A stretch of DNA of 64,000 nucleotides, from the NCBI GenBank assembly GCA_910575245.1, contig CAJTEN010000014.1, positions 62,001 to 126,000 on the forward strand, written 5' to 3'. The position numbers and the translations under genes are program-made. The notes under the pieces were generated by a model that saw only the letters and a program-made list of their open reading frames with translations, was not told the origin of the DNA and made no database searches. Position 1 is the first letter of the stretch. Each line of letters starts with the position of its first letter. This DNA is from Clostridia bacterium. GTDB taxonomy: Bacteria > Bacillota > Clostridia > Lachnospirales > Lachnospiraceae. Below are positions 8,301-16,506 of the stretch, in pieces.

Positions 8301-10694
8301 GAGATAAGCGGATTGATGACCGGTGATTCTCTGGTGTCCGGGCCGATGCTCTCATGCGATATCTCCGACACGAAGATAACGGGCCGATATCTTATTATTC
8401 CGCATGATGCGGATGCCGGAACGAATTATGCTGTTTTCTATGAGAACGGCAGATTGACTGTGGCAAGTGAAGCCGTTTCCTGTGATGTATCTTTTGACGT
8501 ACAGGGCCATGGGACGGCGCCTGCCGGTCAGATAGGAATTAAGGTCGGAGGTACAATAGAGCGGCCGGAGGATCCGGCGGCTGCCGGATACCGGTTCGAT
8601 GGCTGGTATCAGGATAAAGCCTGTACGAAAGCGTGGAATTTCGATGAGGATGTCGTGCAGTCCGATCTCACATTGTATGCGAAGTGGCTTTATGAAAGTG
8701 CAGACGGTGGTTTTGCGCTGCAGGAGATTGCAGATGTATATTATACCGGAAAAGCGTGCAAACCGGCTGTCAGTGTATATGACGGTGATACGCTTTTGAA
8801 GGCCGGCAGAGATTACCAGATCAAGTATTACAATAATATCAACGCCAATAAAGACGATAAGCGGAAACAGGGTAACGGCGTGGGGGCTTATTTTGATGCG
8901 GAACTTCCTTACGTGGAAATTACAGGCCGGAAGAACTATACGGATAAGGCGAAGATCAATTTTAATATCTTGCGGGCACCGGTCGGTGACGAAAACAATA
9001 ATCCGGCGGCAGGCGTTGCGCTGAAGGTTTCGGAACAGCTCACAATGGCGAAGAAAGTACAGAAGCCGTTTATTTCGATCAAATACGGCAAAGCTATGAG
9101 GCCGCAAACAGATTATACCCTGCGGCTGACGGTGGTGAATGCCCGCGACCAGGCAGGCAGAAGTCTGCCGGAGGGGCTGGAACTGGACAATGCGGCGGTG
9201 CCTGCCGGATATGAGGGTAAGTTCGTGCTGGCGGTACAGGGAGAGGGTAATTATGAGGGAAGCATCTGCAAGACGGTTTACGTGGCGGATAAGCAGTATC
9301 TCATGAAAAATACCAGGGTAACGCTGGGTGCAAACCAGAGAAATGTTATCTATAACGGCACCGCAGTGGAGCTGGCTCCTTCCGGGAGCGATTCGGCGGA
9401 CACTTTTACGGTCAGGTACGGCAGCAAGATACTCAGATATAAGAAAGACTATGATATAACATACTACCGCAATAATGATAAAGTGGGGAAGGCAGAGATG
9501 ATTCTTACCGGGATCGGTGAATATTCCGGAGAGAAGACCGTGACTTTTACTATCAAGGGCAGAACCTTTACGACAAGGACAGTTGCGATAGAGGGGATTG
9601 AAGACAAAGTTTATAACGGAAGGGCCTTGACACAGAATGGAGCAGTCCTGACCTACGGAAAAGGGACGGAAGACGAGCAGAAGCTGCAGTATGGAAAAGA
9701 TTATACGATCGGCTATGCGAAGAATATCAACAAAGGCATTGCCACCATGACCTTCAAGGGGAAAGAGGAAGGGGGATTTACAGGAAGCATCAGGGCGACT
9801 TTTAAAATTGCAGCGGAAGATATTACGCAGACGGAGCAGGCGGCAGGGATGCAGAACATCACTGTCAGGTATAGTAAGACGGGAGCGAAGCCTGTGGAGG
9901 AGATTATGCTTACCAGCAGGGAAGGTATCAGGCTGGTTAATGGCAAAGATTACACGCTCAGATATATAAACAACAAGGATGTTGCAGATAAAGCTGATGA
10001 AAAACCGCCTACGGTCATTGTCAAAGGACGGGGAAATTACATGGGAGAGTTTCCGGTCTGTTATAATATTGTTAAAGGAGATTTACAGGGAGATACTGTC
10101 AGGATCAGTGTGTCGGCTGTGGCCTACCGGCAGAATAAGGCGGCAGACTATGTCTATAAGCCTTCCGTAAAGGTGGTTGATGGCAAGAGCAGTCTGCGCG
10201 CTGGAGTGGATTATGAGATTACGTATGAGAATAATACACAGGCGGATTATGAAAGATATATCCGGTATTTGGAGGAACACGGGACAGATTCCGGAAGCAC
10301 CGGGGACGGAACCGGACAAGGCGCCGATATTCCTCAGGCGCCGCGGGCACTGATTACCGAGAAGGCAGACAGCAGCTATACGGTGCCATCGGGCGGACCG
10401 ATCTTTGTATTACTGCCAATCTACCGTAACAAGCTGACGAAATCTAATCTGGATGTGGAGATTGGGACGGCAGTCTATAACGGAAAGCAGCTTACGCCTG
10501 TGGCGACGGTGTACTATAAGGGTGAAAACGGCAGGATTCTATTGAAGGAGGGTAAAGATTATACACTTTCTTACGGAACTAACATTGCATCCGGAAGAAA
10601 TAAAGGAAGTGTTACGATCAGCGGTATGGGACCGTACTACGGCGGAAATGTGACTGTGAAGTTTAATATCGAGAGGAGAACGATATCTTACTGA
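5361..10694 (+). CDS. Giant secreted protein: thioredoxin-like, CAP, InlB and Ig-like modules
   Basis: 1777 residues. Domains in order: a signal peptide (basic start, hydrophobic core LGAGILAVFMAFTSIQV, cleavage near VYAEE around residue 38); an acidic Gly/Glu/Pro-rich linker to about residue 190; a thioredoxin-like domain (about 195-345; KPKLLIFYSNTCYNSR with a CxxS-type site, ITWPVICYID); an InlB repeat ending in MTIYAKW; a CAP/SCP domain (about 453-615; AHTRPNGK, TTAENLAWN, GHYTSMINPGYRAVGLGAF); Big_2 and Big_3-like folds; an MBG/YDG-like segment; a second InlB repeat (FDGWYQDKAC...LYAKW); and about eight YTG/YNG...GKDYT...GxGxYxG modules to the C terminus. No sortase motif is visible. The ATG lies 13 nt after AAGGAG, a long spacing. 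The thioredoxin-CAP combination is unusual; the function is unknown beyond an extracellular role. Confidence 0.9.
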   Translation: MNDNRSKRMRKRLGAGILAVFMAFTSIQVPSGIVYAEEMAAVTDKPTGIEGAAGASEQPRQEGDLPETGTGNPGSGEAVNDEDRAEPGEDGSDTDNGGEETPEEVPGEEPDGEGKPEEDGSGETDTAGEKDSTGDTEDEPSEGEGDSGEGETGAGEPSEGESGGQVSVSGNDFLQEDFQENGAEENGTGVAALAESEGALNLANLSAEYTLLDGTTVSSAAQGKPKLLIFYSNTCYNSRSTIQGISGKISDFSGVDVCAIETNKNTQENVLAFQEEYGCSEIAFSYDTSAYNQNSMWSYLRAAGLADSGMITWPVICYIDADNLLQYVTTSIQTADGVLDNLIKYCDYEVLEGYQITYILCGGTNHKANPAVYSSAMGTVVLQDASRSGHQFEGWYKEAAYSTRVTEIPKGTAADMTIYAKWSPLSASGKPEIDMTPAEGNIVMGFSGSYYTESADKILKRLNEIRLEACRQGVRNPATGKPLTLADYVPLYWSSDLEAIARLRAAEATVSQAHTRPNGKLCFTAVTTNHKSTTAENLAWNYSGLMQGIEQWYGEKSDWVNQTAGAVTGHYTSMINPGYRAVGLGAFRLTSGGWYAVAQEFSYEDTLDAYKDPGQGKCMQYMEVQGSNVASLKFDSDQAAFIREGDTYQLSLNVTADYKDYYGAGKSFSGPYQAGGKWSSTNEDAAVADSMGTVSARAKGKTSISVEAGTKSATIDITVYGRDESPILIQNPAKTTYTVGQKLDLTGGKVTYSVNGTTETKDMTSGMLSGFDSSKPGICPVTVVCGGYAASFDTLIVEEPKLEQTAAYGQMLGDIPLPPNEYGAYSWQDGTQLLKEVGTRFFMAEFTPNDGARFQKLTDLQIEVTTQRALGSDFEIAYKNNLFTYNGAEQEPKVVVTASDGGNTDFGESSIVLTEGQDYLLSYQNNRNAGTATVTVEGTGDYMGSITGTFEIKPARLVIRAKDKTILINSGIPGEDEYEYEISGLMTGDSLVSGPMLSCDISDTKITGRYLIIPHDADAGTNYAVFYENGRLTVASEAVSCDVSFDVQGHGTAPAGQIGIKVGGTIERPEDPAAAGYRFDGWYQDKACTKAWNFDEDVVQSDLTLYAKWLYESADGGFALQEIADVYYTGKACKPAVSVYDGDTLLKAGRDYQIKYYNNINANKDDKRKQGNGVGAYFDAELPYVEITGRKNYTDKAKINFNILRAPVGDENNNPAAGVALKVSEQLTMAKKVQKPFISIKYGKAMRPQTDYTLRLTVVNARDQAGRSLPEGLELDNAAVPAGYEGKFVLAVQGEGNYEGSICKTVYVADKQYLMKNTRVTLGANQRNVIYNGTAVELAPSGSDSADTFTVRYGSKILRYKKDYDITYYRNNDKVGKAEMILTGIGEYSGEKTVTFTIKGRTFTTRTVAIEGIEDKVYNGRALTQNGAVLTYGKGTEDEQKLQYGKDYTIGYAKNINKGIATMTFKGKEEGGFTGSIRATFKIAAEDITQTEQAAGMQNITVRYSKTGAKPVEEIMLTSREGIRLVNGKDYTLRYINNKDVADKADEKPPTVIVKGRGNYMGEFPVCYNIVKGDLQGDTVRISVSAVAYRQNKAADYVYKPSVKVVDGKSSLRAGVDYEITYENNTQADYERYIRYLEEHGTDSGSTGDGTGQGADIPQAPRALITEKADSSYTVPSGGPIFVLLPIYRNKLTKSNLDVEIGTAVYNGKQLTPVATVYYKGENGRILLKEGKDYTLSYGTNIASGRNKGSVTISGMGPYYGGNVTVKFNIERRTISY

Positions 10695-10713
10695 ATGAAC
10701 TAAGGATATGCTG

Positions 10714-10742
10714 TTGACACCGGTTAAAGATGGTGCTATGAT
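10714..10742 (+). promoter_or_regulatory. Near-consensus promoter ahead of tandem terminators
   Basis: TTGACA (10714-10719), 17-bp spacer, TATGAT (10737-10742). Initiation would fall near 10750, directly in front of two terminator-like hairpins, so it would give a very short RNA, or a longer one if the first hairpin is read through. Confidence 0.7.
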
Positions 10743-10760
10743 ACATATCGTAAAGCAAGG

Positions 10761-10793
10761 GCGCTTTGGGGAAACTCAAGGCGCTTTTTCTTT
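10761..10793 (+). terminator. Intrinsic terminator after the surface protein gene
   Basis: GCGCTTTG (10761-10768), 8-nt loop, CAAGGCGC (10777-10784), then TTTTTC. It probably ends the 5361-10694 transcript. It is also the first hairpin met by transcripts from the promoter at 10714. Confidence 0.7.
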
Positions 10794-10832
10794 ACGGGCA
10801 GGCGTATACCTATATCCCTTAGTTTGTATATA

Positions 10833-10878
10833 TAAAACGGGTCCCCGGTGCTTCCACCACCGGGGGCTCGTTTTATTA
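10833..10878 (+). terminator. Long bidirectional terminator-like hairpin
   Basis: About 18 base pairs: TAAAACG (10833-10839) pairs with CGTTTTA (10869-10875), continued by CCCCGGTG and CACCGGGG around a 7-nt loop. The A-rich 5' arm and U-rich 3' arm allow termination in both directions. It lies about 240 nt before the alpha-galactosidase start. Confidence 0.7.
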
Positions 10879-11115
10879 GCAGATTTTGATGGATTCAATC
10901 AGGACATTTGCCTTGCAAATTCTTCAATGGATTTTGACTTGCTGGCGGCCTTTGGCCAGAAGCGCAGGGTATCTAAATCGGAGGTCCTTTCACTGCTTTT
11001 TACTGTAGCAGGTGTCAAAATAATATGCTTCCCAAAAAGAAAAGGTGTTGTTATAATAGGACACGAAACAGAATACGCATTCTCGCAGAACGAGAGGGAT
11101 GAGAGGAGACAACTT

Positions 11116-13326
11116 ATGCAGATCAGCTACAATGAAGAAAACAGGGTATTTAAAATAGATACAGAGCATACAAGTTACTGTATCGGAATCGTGGACGAGG
11201 AGAATTTCGTCGGGCACATTTATTACGGAAGAAAACTGACAGATGATAATCTGGTCTATCTGATGCGCACGATGGAGCCGCCCTTTGTTCCGTCGGAGAA
11301 TAACAGGGACAGATGTTCCTTCCTGGATGCTTTTCCCATGGAGTATGCAGGGCATGGCCTGGGCGACTACAGGGAAAGTACGCTGGCGGTGCGGACGATG
11401 GGCGGACATACGGGTGTGTCGCTGTCGTATGTGTCTCACAGAATTTATGACGGTAAGGAAAAGCTGGAGGGCCTGCCTGCTACTTTCGGAGAGAAGGAGG
11501 AGTGCAGGACGCTGGAGCTTACATGTGAGGACAGGGTGCTGAATCTGCAGATGATTCTGTCCTACAGCATTTTTGCGGACAGTGATGCCATAGCACGGAG
11601 TGTCAGAATCGTGAACGGTGCAAAAGAACCGGTTTATCTGACTAAGGTTCTGTCTGCCTGCATAGATATGGATAATGAGGATTATGAGATGGTCACGCTG
11701 CAGGGTTCCTGGGCGAGAGAGCGTATCATCCAGACTCGTCCTGTCGTGAAAGGAAAGCAGGCCGTATCCTCGGTGAGAGGAGAATCCAGCCATCAGGAGC
11801 ATCCTTTTATGGCATGGAAGAGTAAAACGACTACAGAAGAGGCGGGCGATATTTATGCCATGAATTTCGTGTATTCCGGAAATTTCCTGGCACAGATAGA
11901 GGGGGATCAGTTCGGCGGTATGCGTGCCGTGATGGGAATTCACCCGCAGGATTTTGGCTGGAAGCTGGAACCTGGCGACTGCTTTCAGGCTCCGGAAGTT
12001 ATCTGCGTGTATTCGGCTGAGGGAATCGGCGGCATGAGCAGGACATTCCATGATCTGTACCGCCGTCATCTGATTCGGGGCGAGTATAAGAATAAGAAGC
12101 GTCCTATTCTGATCAACAACTGGGAGGCGACTTATTTTGAGTTCGACACGGAGAAGCTTCTGGATATTGCAAGGGAGGCTTCCCGGCTGGGCATTGAGAT
12201 GCTGGTTATGGATGACGGCTGGTTCGGGCACAGGAATGATGACAATTCCAGCCTGGGCGACTGGCAGGTCAACGAGGACAAGATCAAAGGCGGCCTGAAA
12301 TATCTGGTGGATGAGGTAAATAAGCTGGGGATGAAATTTGGTATCTGGCTGGAGCCGGAAATGATATCGCCGGATTCGAAGCTGTACCGTGAACATCCTG
12401 ACTGGGCGTTTGCCATTCCCGGAAGAACAGGCAGTCTTGCCAGGAATCAGTATGTACTGGATCTGACCAGAAAGGAAGTGCGGGACTGCGTATATGATAT
12501 GATTTCGTCGGTTCTGCGCAGTGCGAATATTGAATATGTGAAATGGGATATGAACAGACAGCTGACAGATATGGGAAGTGCGGGTCTGCCTGCTGACAGA
12601 CAGGGCGAATTGTATCACAGACAGGTTCTTGCAGTCTATGAACTGCAGGACAGAATGACCAGAGAATTTCCGCATCTGCTGTTGGAAAACTGCTCCGGCG
12701 GCGGAGCCAGGTTTGACCCGGGTATGCTGTACTACAGTCCGCAGATCTGGTGTTCTGACGATGCGGACGCAATAGAGCGTCTTTCCATTCAGGCGGGAAC
12801 GGCGTTGATCTATCCGCTGTCTGCTATGGGAGCACATGTTTCCGATTGTCCTAACCACACGGTAAAACGGACAACGCCGTTTGAGACAAGAGGCTATGTG
12901 GCATTGGCAGGAACATTCGGGTACGAGCTTGACGTCACGAAAATTCCAAAAGAAGATCAGGCCATGATCCCAGAACAGGTTGCCATGTATCACAAATACA
13001 ATGATCTGGTCCGCGAGGGAGACTATTATCGTATTGCACATTATGCCCAAAACCATTATTATGATTGTTATGAGGTTGTGGCGAAAGATAAGAGTGAAGC
13101 GCTTGTCACTTATGTGCAGGTATTGAACAGACCGAACTGCCGCAGCAGGCGCATCAGGATTCCGGGACTTGATCCGGCAGCGACGTATGTGATTGCCAAT
13201 GCAGAAGAATGGCCGGAAATTGCGCAGAAGGAGTACAGGGGAGATGCGCTGCACTATGCGGGCATTAATATTCCGGCGCTGCCGGGAGATTTTAAAGGCA
13301 GGCTGCTGTATTTCCGGAGGAAATAA
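11116..13326 (+). CDS. Alpha-galactosidase, GH36 family
   Basis: Hydrolyses terminal alpha-1,6-galactosides such as melibiose and raffinose-family sugars by a retaining mechanism. 736 residues, the usual length for GH36 tetrameric enzymes. Motifs: NNWEATYFEF and MLVMDDGWFG in the barrel, nucleophile Asp478 in VKWDMNRQ, LLENCSGGGARFD, and acid/base Asp548 in WCSDDAD. By chance the frame stays open back to 10708, but that stretch holds terminator hairpins. The ATG at 11116 has GAGGAGA at good spacing and gives the family N terminus (MQISYNEENRVFKIDTE). No signal peptide, so it is cytoplasmic and needs imported oligosaccharides. A weak promoter (TTCCCA, 17 bp, TATAAT at 11052-11057) may serve it. 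Confidence 0.95.
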   Translation: MQISYNEENRVFKIDTEHTSYCIGIVDEENFVGHIYYGRKLTDDNLVYLMRTMEPPFVPSENNRDRCSFLDAFPMEYAGHGLGDYRESTLAVRTMGGHTGVSLSYVSHRIYDGKEKLEGLPATFGEKEECRTLELTCEDRVLNLQMILSYSIFADSDAIARSVRIVNGAKEPVYLTKVLSACIDMDNEDYEMVTLQGSWARERIIQTRPVVKGKQAVSSVRGESSHQEHPFMAWKSKTTTEEAGDIYAMNFVYSGNFLAQIEGDQFGGMRAVMGIHPQDFGWKLEPGDCFQAPEVICVYSAEGIGGMSRTFHDLYRRHLIRGEYKNKKRPILINNWEATYFEFDTEKLLDIAREASRLGIEMLVMDDGWFGHRNDDNSSLGDWQVNEDKIKGGLKYLVDEVNKLGMKFGIWLEPEMISPDSKLYREHPDWAFAIPGRTGSLARNQYVLDLTRKEVRDCVYDMISSVLRSANIEYVKWDMNRQLTDMGSAGLPADRQGELYHRQVLAVYELQDRMTREFPHLLLENCSGGGARFDPGMLYYSPQIWCSDDADAIERLSIQAGTALIYPLSAMGAHVSDCPNHTVKRTTPFETRGYVALAGTFGYELDVTKIPKEDQAMIPEQVAMYHKYNDLVREGDYYRIAHYAQNHYYDCYEVVAKDKSEALVTYVQVLNRPNCRSRRIRIPGLDPAATYVIANAEEWPEIAQKEYRGDALHYAGINIPALPGDFKGRLLYFRRK

Positions 13327-13379
13327 ACAGTGACAGGCAGACGTAAAGATTTTCTAAGGAAAGGCAGGAACAGAAGAAT

Positions 13380-14564
13380 ATGATCGTACAGAAGTATAAG
13401 GATATGCTGCAGGGGAAATCAGTGATCAGGCAATTGTCGGAGTTTGCGACGGCGAGGGGAGCTGAGATCGGTTATGAAAATGTGTTTGATTACAGCCTGG
13501 GCAATCCTTCCGTCCCCGCACCGCAGCAGTTTACGGATACAATGATCCGCCTGCTGCGGGAAAAGGATCCTATGGAGCTGCACGGGTACAGCCAGAGCCT
13601 GGGGATCCCCGCCGTGAGGGATAAGGTGGCGGCATCTTTAAACAAAAGGTTCGGAATGCAGTATACAGGCAATCATATCTTTATGACTACAGGAGCAGCC
13701 GGAGCGATCGCCCATGCGGTTCGCTGTGTAAGCCAGCCGGGGGATGAGATTCTTACTTTTGCGCCTTATTTCCCGGAGTATGCCCCGTATATTAATCTGA
13801 CAGGTGCGCAGCTGAAGGTGGTGCCTGCCAATACAGAAGATTTTCAGATCAACTTCGATGCTTTCGAAGAGATGCTGACGGAGAAAGTGGCGGCGGTACT
13901 TATCAATACCCCCAACAATCCGTCGGGAATGGCTTATTCGACGGAGACGATCCGGCAGCTGGCCGCAGTCATGACGGAGAAATCCGAATTATATGGACAT
14001 GATATTTTCCTGATTTCCGATGAACCGTACAGAGAGATCGTGTTTGAAGGGGTGGATGCACCGTATCCCTCCAGGTTTTATCCGAACACCTTATCCTGCT
14101 ATTCCTTCTCGAAATCCCTGTCCCTGCCGGGAGAGCGTATCGGATATGTGGCAGTGAATCCGGCATGCACGGATGCCGAATTGATTAGCGCTATGTGCAG
14201 CCAGATTTCCAGGGGCACAGGACATAATTGCCCGCCGTCCATCATACAGCTTGCGGTGGCGGAGGTCCTTGACCTGACTTCTGATTTGGCGGTATATGAG
14301 ACTAACATGAAGATTCTGTATAAAGAGCTGACTTCACTGGGATTTGCGTGTGTGAAACCGGGCGGTACTTTCTATATGTTTCCGAAGGCATTGGAGGAGG
14401 ACGCGATTGCCTTCAGCGAGAAGGCGAAGAAGTATGACCTGATTCTTGTGCCAAGCGACAGTTTTGGCGTGAAAGGGTATTTCCGCATCGCTTACTGTAT
14501 TGCTACGGAGAAAGTGGAGCGTTCGCTGGATGCTTTCAGAAAGTTTGTGAAGAGCGAGTATTGA
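13380..14564 (+). CDS. PLP-dependent aminotransferase, class I/II
   Basis: 394 residues of fold-type I aminotransferase. Visible motifs: YGYSQSLGIPAVRDKVA-type glycine loop region (LHGYSQSLGIP), NTPNNPSG for cofactor and substrate contacts, ISDEPYREI with the pyridine-binding Asp, and the Schiff-base lysine Lys245 in SFSKSLSLPGERIGY. The C-terminal FRIAYC supplies the carboxylate-binding arginine. Annotated relatives in Clostridia are mostly called simply pyridoxal phosphate-dependent aminotransferase; the substrate amino acid is not evident. It lies 53 nt after the alpha-galactosidase with no terminator between, so it may be co-transcribed, although no metabolic link is obvious. Confidence 0.9.
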   Translation: MIVQKYKDMLQGKSVIRQLSEFATARGAEIGYENVFDYSLGNPSVPAPQQFTDTMIRLLREKDPMELHGYSQSLGIPAVRDKVAASLNKRFGMQYTGNHIFMTTGAAGAIAHAVRCVSQPGDEILTFAPYFPEYAPYINLTGAQLKVVPANTEDFQINFDAFEEMLTEKVAAVLINTPNNPSGMAYSTETIRQLAAVMTEKSELYGHDIFLISDEPYREIVFEGVDAPYPSRFYPNTLSCYSFSKSLSLPGERIGYVAVNPACTDAELISAMCSQISRGTGHNCPPSIIQLAVAEVLDLTSDLAVYETNMKILYKELTSLGFACVKPGGTFYMFPKALEEDAIAFSEKAKKYDLILVPSDSFGVKGYFRIAYCIATEKVERSLDAFRKFVKSEY

Positions 14565-14611
14565 TACAGGGATCTGCGTTTACGGCAAAATTGCAAAAAG
14601 TACAACAGAAA

Positions 14612-14644
14612 AGTCTGCGGGAAGAAACATATTCCCGCAGACTA
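14612..14644 (+). terminator. Hairpin after the aminotransferase
   Basis: AGTCTGCGGGAA pairs with TTCCCGCAGACT around a short loop, followed by ATTAAATTT. Strong stem, weak U-tract; probably ends the aminotransferase transcript. Confidence 0.55.
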
Positions 14645-14730
14645 TTAAATTTGGCTTATCATGTGGCGGGAAAAGAAAAAAAGTGATAAGATTTGTCATG
14701 GAAACAGTATAACAGGAGGTAAGGAAGAAT

Positions 14731-15558
14731 ATGATAGATATCATAGAGATCATCAAGGCTGTATTGTTCGGTGTCGTGGAAGGAATTACGGAATGGCTGC
14801 CCATCAGCAGCACCGGACATATGATCCTTCTGAATGAGTTCGTGACACTGAATGTTTCGGAAGAGTTCTGGGAGATGTTTTTGGTTGTCATACAGCTGGG
14901 AGCGATTATGGCGGTAGTATTGTTGTTCTGGAATAAAATATTCCCTTTTCATTTTGGGGAAAGGCCGGTGATACAGAAGGATATTTTCGTTCTTTGGTTT
15001 AAGATTCTGGTGGCATGTATTCCTGCGGCGGTTATTGGACTGGCGTTTGACGATGTTTTTGATGCGCTGTTCTATCATCCGTGGTGTGTGGCGGTTGCCC
15101 TGATCGTCTTTGGCATTGCCTTTATTGTCATCGAGAACAGAAACAGAAGTGTCAGGCCTAAGATCACGGAGCTTGGACAGATCACTTATCAGACGGCACT
15201 TATGATCGGTGTGTTTCAGCTGCTTGCAGCTGTATTTCCCGGGACTTCCAGATCCGGAGCAACCATTGTGGGCGCCTTGCTGATCGGAGTGTCCAGAACC
15301 GTGGCGGCGGAATTTACATTTTTTCTCGCAATTCCCGTTATGCTGGGGGCAAGTCTTCTTAAGATTTTGAAGTTCGGATTCTCTTTTACAGCGCCGGAGC
15401 TTACGGTCCTGTTGGTGGGGATGGCAGTTGCCTTTATCGTATCCATAATCGTGATCCGCTTCCTGATGGGGTATATCAAGAAACATGATTTCAAAGTTTT
15501 CGGATGGTACCGCATCATTTTGGGCGCGGCGGTTCTGCTGTATTTTACGCTACGGTAA
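14731..15558 (+). CDS. uppP: Undecaprenyl-diphosphatase UppP/BacA
   Basis: Dephosphorylates undecaprenyl pyrophosphate to recycle the lipid carrier for cell-wall synthesis; extra copies give bacitracin resistance. 275 residues with the two diagnostic motifs: GVVEGITEWLPISSTGH (Glu17, Glu21, His30) and PGTSRSG (170-176, Arg174). Several hydrophobic helices follow, as expected for this integral membrane enzyme. AGGAGG stands ahead of the ATG. It appears to be a single gene. Confidence 0.96.
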   Translation: MIDIIEIIKAVLFGVVEGITEWLPISSTGHMILLNEFVTLNVSEEFWEMFLVVIQLGAIMAVVLLFWNKIFPFHFGERPVIQKDIFVLWFKILVACIPAAVIGLAFDDVFDALFYHPWCVAVALIVFGIAFIVIENRNRSVRPKITELGQITYQTALMIGVFQLLAAVFPGTSRSGATIVGALLIGVSRTVAAEFTFFLAIPVMLGASLLKILKFGFSFTAPELTVLLVGMAVAFIVSIIVIRFLMGYIKKHDFKVFGWYRIILGAAVLLYFTLR

Positions 15559-15665
15559 CAGATTTATGACCACTTTGCACGGACAGGTATTTTTTCCAAG
15601 CCGTTATTATGTCATTTCGTATAGAATACAAGAAGAAAACGCAACTATTTGATACAGTTTGTTGG

Positions 15666-15694
15666 TTGACACTGTCTCAATATTGCGATAGAAT
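15666..15694 (+). promoter_or_regulatory. Promoter of the histone-like gene
   Basis: TTGACA (15666-15671), 17-bp spacer, TAGAAT (15689-15694). A strong, near-consensus sigma-A promoter with a leader of about 95 nt before the ATG at 15796. Confidence 0.7.
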
Positions 15695-15795
15695 CCCCAT
15701 AGGCTTCCAAAATGCAGAGGCTTAATCATTATGAAAAAGTACTTATTGTAATCTTTTACGTCCGCTGGTGCGGACATGTGGGAAGGAGAATATTC

Positions 15796-16296
15796 ATGGC
15801 AGCAAGAAAGGCAGCAGTAAATGAAGAAACTGCTAAAGAGGTAACAGCTAAAGTTGCAGATACAAAGACAGATGAAGTTAAGACAGCCAAGGAAGCACCT
15901 GCAGCAAAGACAGAAATTGCGGAGGAAGTGAAGAAGGCAGCGCCTAAGAAGCCGGGCAGAAAGCCTGCGGCAGAGAAAGCGCCTGCCAAGAGACCGGGCA
16001 GAAAGCCTGCAGCAGAGAAGAAGGCAGCTGCGGCAAAGACGGAAACTGTTAAGAAAGAGACCACAAAGAAGGAAGCGCCTGCTAAAAAGGCAGAGGTGCA
16101 GGAATCTTTACATATTCAGTTTGACGGTAAGTCTTATGCGGCAGAGGAACTGGTTAAGAGTGCCAAAGATATATGGAAATTTGACCTGAATCAGGATGAG
16201 AAGGATTTCAAATCCGTTGAATTATATGTGAAGCCGGAAGAGAATACAGTGTATTATGTGATCAACGGTGATGTAAGAGGGAGTTTCGGAATTTAA
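15796..16296 (+). CDS. Lysine/alanine-rich histone-like protein with DUF6465-type C terminus
   Basis: 166 residues. The first two thirds are low-complexity Lys/Ala/Glu with two PGRKPAAEK units, resembling histone H1 tails and AT-hook cores (GRKP/GRP). The last 60 residues (LHIQFDGKSYAAEELVKSAKDIWKF...VYYVINGDVRGSFGI) form a compact domain common in Lachnospiraceae proteins listed as DUF6465. Start chosen at 15796: GGAAGGAGAAT precedes it, and the 28 possible upstream residues are unlike the family. The strong promoter and terminator suggest an abundant product. Binding to DNA is an inference from composition; a role in nucleoid structure is plausible but unproven. Confidence 0.8.
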   Translation: MAARKAAVNEETAKEVTAKVADTKTDEVKTAKEAPAAKTEIAEEVKKAAPKKPGRKPAAEKAPAKRPGRKPAAEKKAAAAKTETVKKETTKKEAPAKKAEVQESLHIQFDGKSYAAEELVKSAKDIWKFDLNQDEKDFKSVELYVKPEENTVYYVINGDVRGSFGI

Positions 16297-16343
16297 GGAT
16301 TACCTTCTATATAGGAAGGCATTGAGTATTATTGTTGTGTATC

Positions 16344-16390
16344 AACAGCCAGCTTGAGGGAGAAATATAAGCTGGCTGTTTTCTTTTATA
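16344..16390 (+). terminator. Terminator of the histone-like gene
   Basis: AACAGCCAGCTT pairs perfectly with AAGCTGGCTGTT, then TTCTTTTATATTTTTTT. Confidence 0.85.
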
Positions 16391-16420
16391 TTTTTTTAAT
16401 AATTTTTTTGCATGGAAATG

Positions 16421-16449
16421 TTGACAATAAAAAAGCGAAGTGATAACTT
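16421..16449 (+). promoter_or_regulatory. Promoter of the heat-shock operon
   Basis: A consensus -35 TTGACA (16421-16426) is followed at 17 bp by TAACTT, a weak -10. The CIRCE operator lies just downstream, at about the position where a bound repressor would block initiation. Confidence 0.5.
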
Positions 16450-16463
16450 ACTACTAGAAGGTG

Positions 16464-16490
16464 TTAGCACTCTAATTGGTTGAGTGCTAA
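16464..16490 (+). promoter_or_regulatory. CIRCE operator (HrcA binding site)
   Basis: TTAGCACTC (16464-16472), 9-nt spacer, GAGTGCTAA (16482-16490): an exact match to the CIRCE consensus. HrcA binds it, so the downstream hrcA-grpE-dnaK-dnaJ operon is autoregulated and induced by heat. Confidence 0.98.
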
Positions 16491-16506
16491 CAATGGGAGA
16501 AATGGT

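Noticed and set aside
10708..11115. N-terminal extension of the alpha-galactosidase frame
   Set aside because: It covers a promoter and two terminator hairpins, has no homologous N terminus, and a good ribosome binding site lies before 11116.
10990..13254. A 754-codon open frame on the minus strand opposite the alpha-galactosidase
   Set aside because: The plus strand encodes a full GH36 enzyme with all motifs; the antisense frame has no recognisable domain and an atypical composition, and results from codon bias.
16480..16506. TTG start of hrcA giving nine extra residues
   Set aside because: It lies inside the CIRCE operator and lacks a ribosome binding site.
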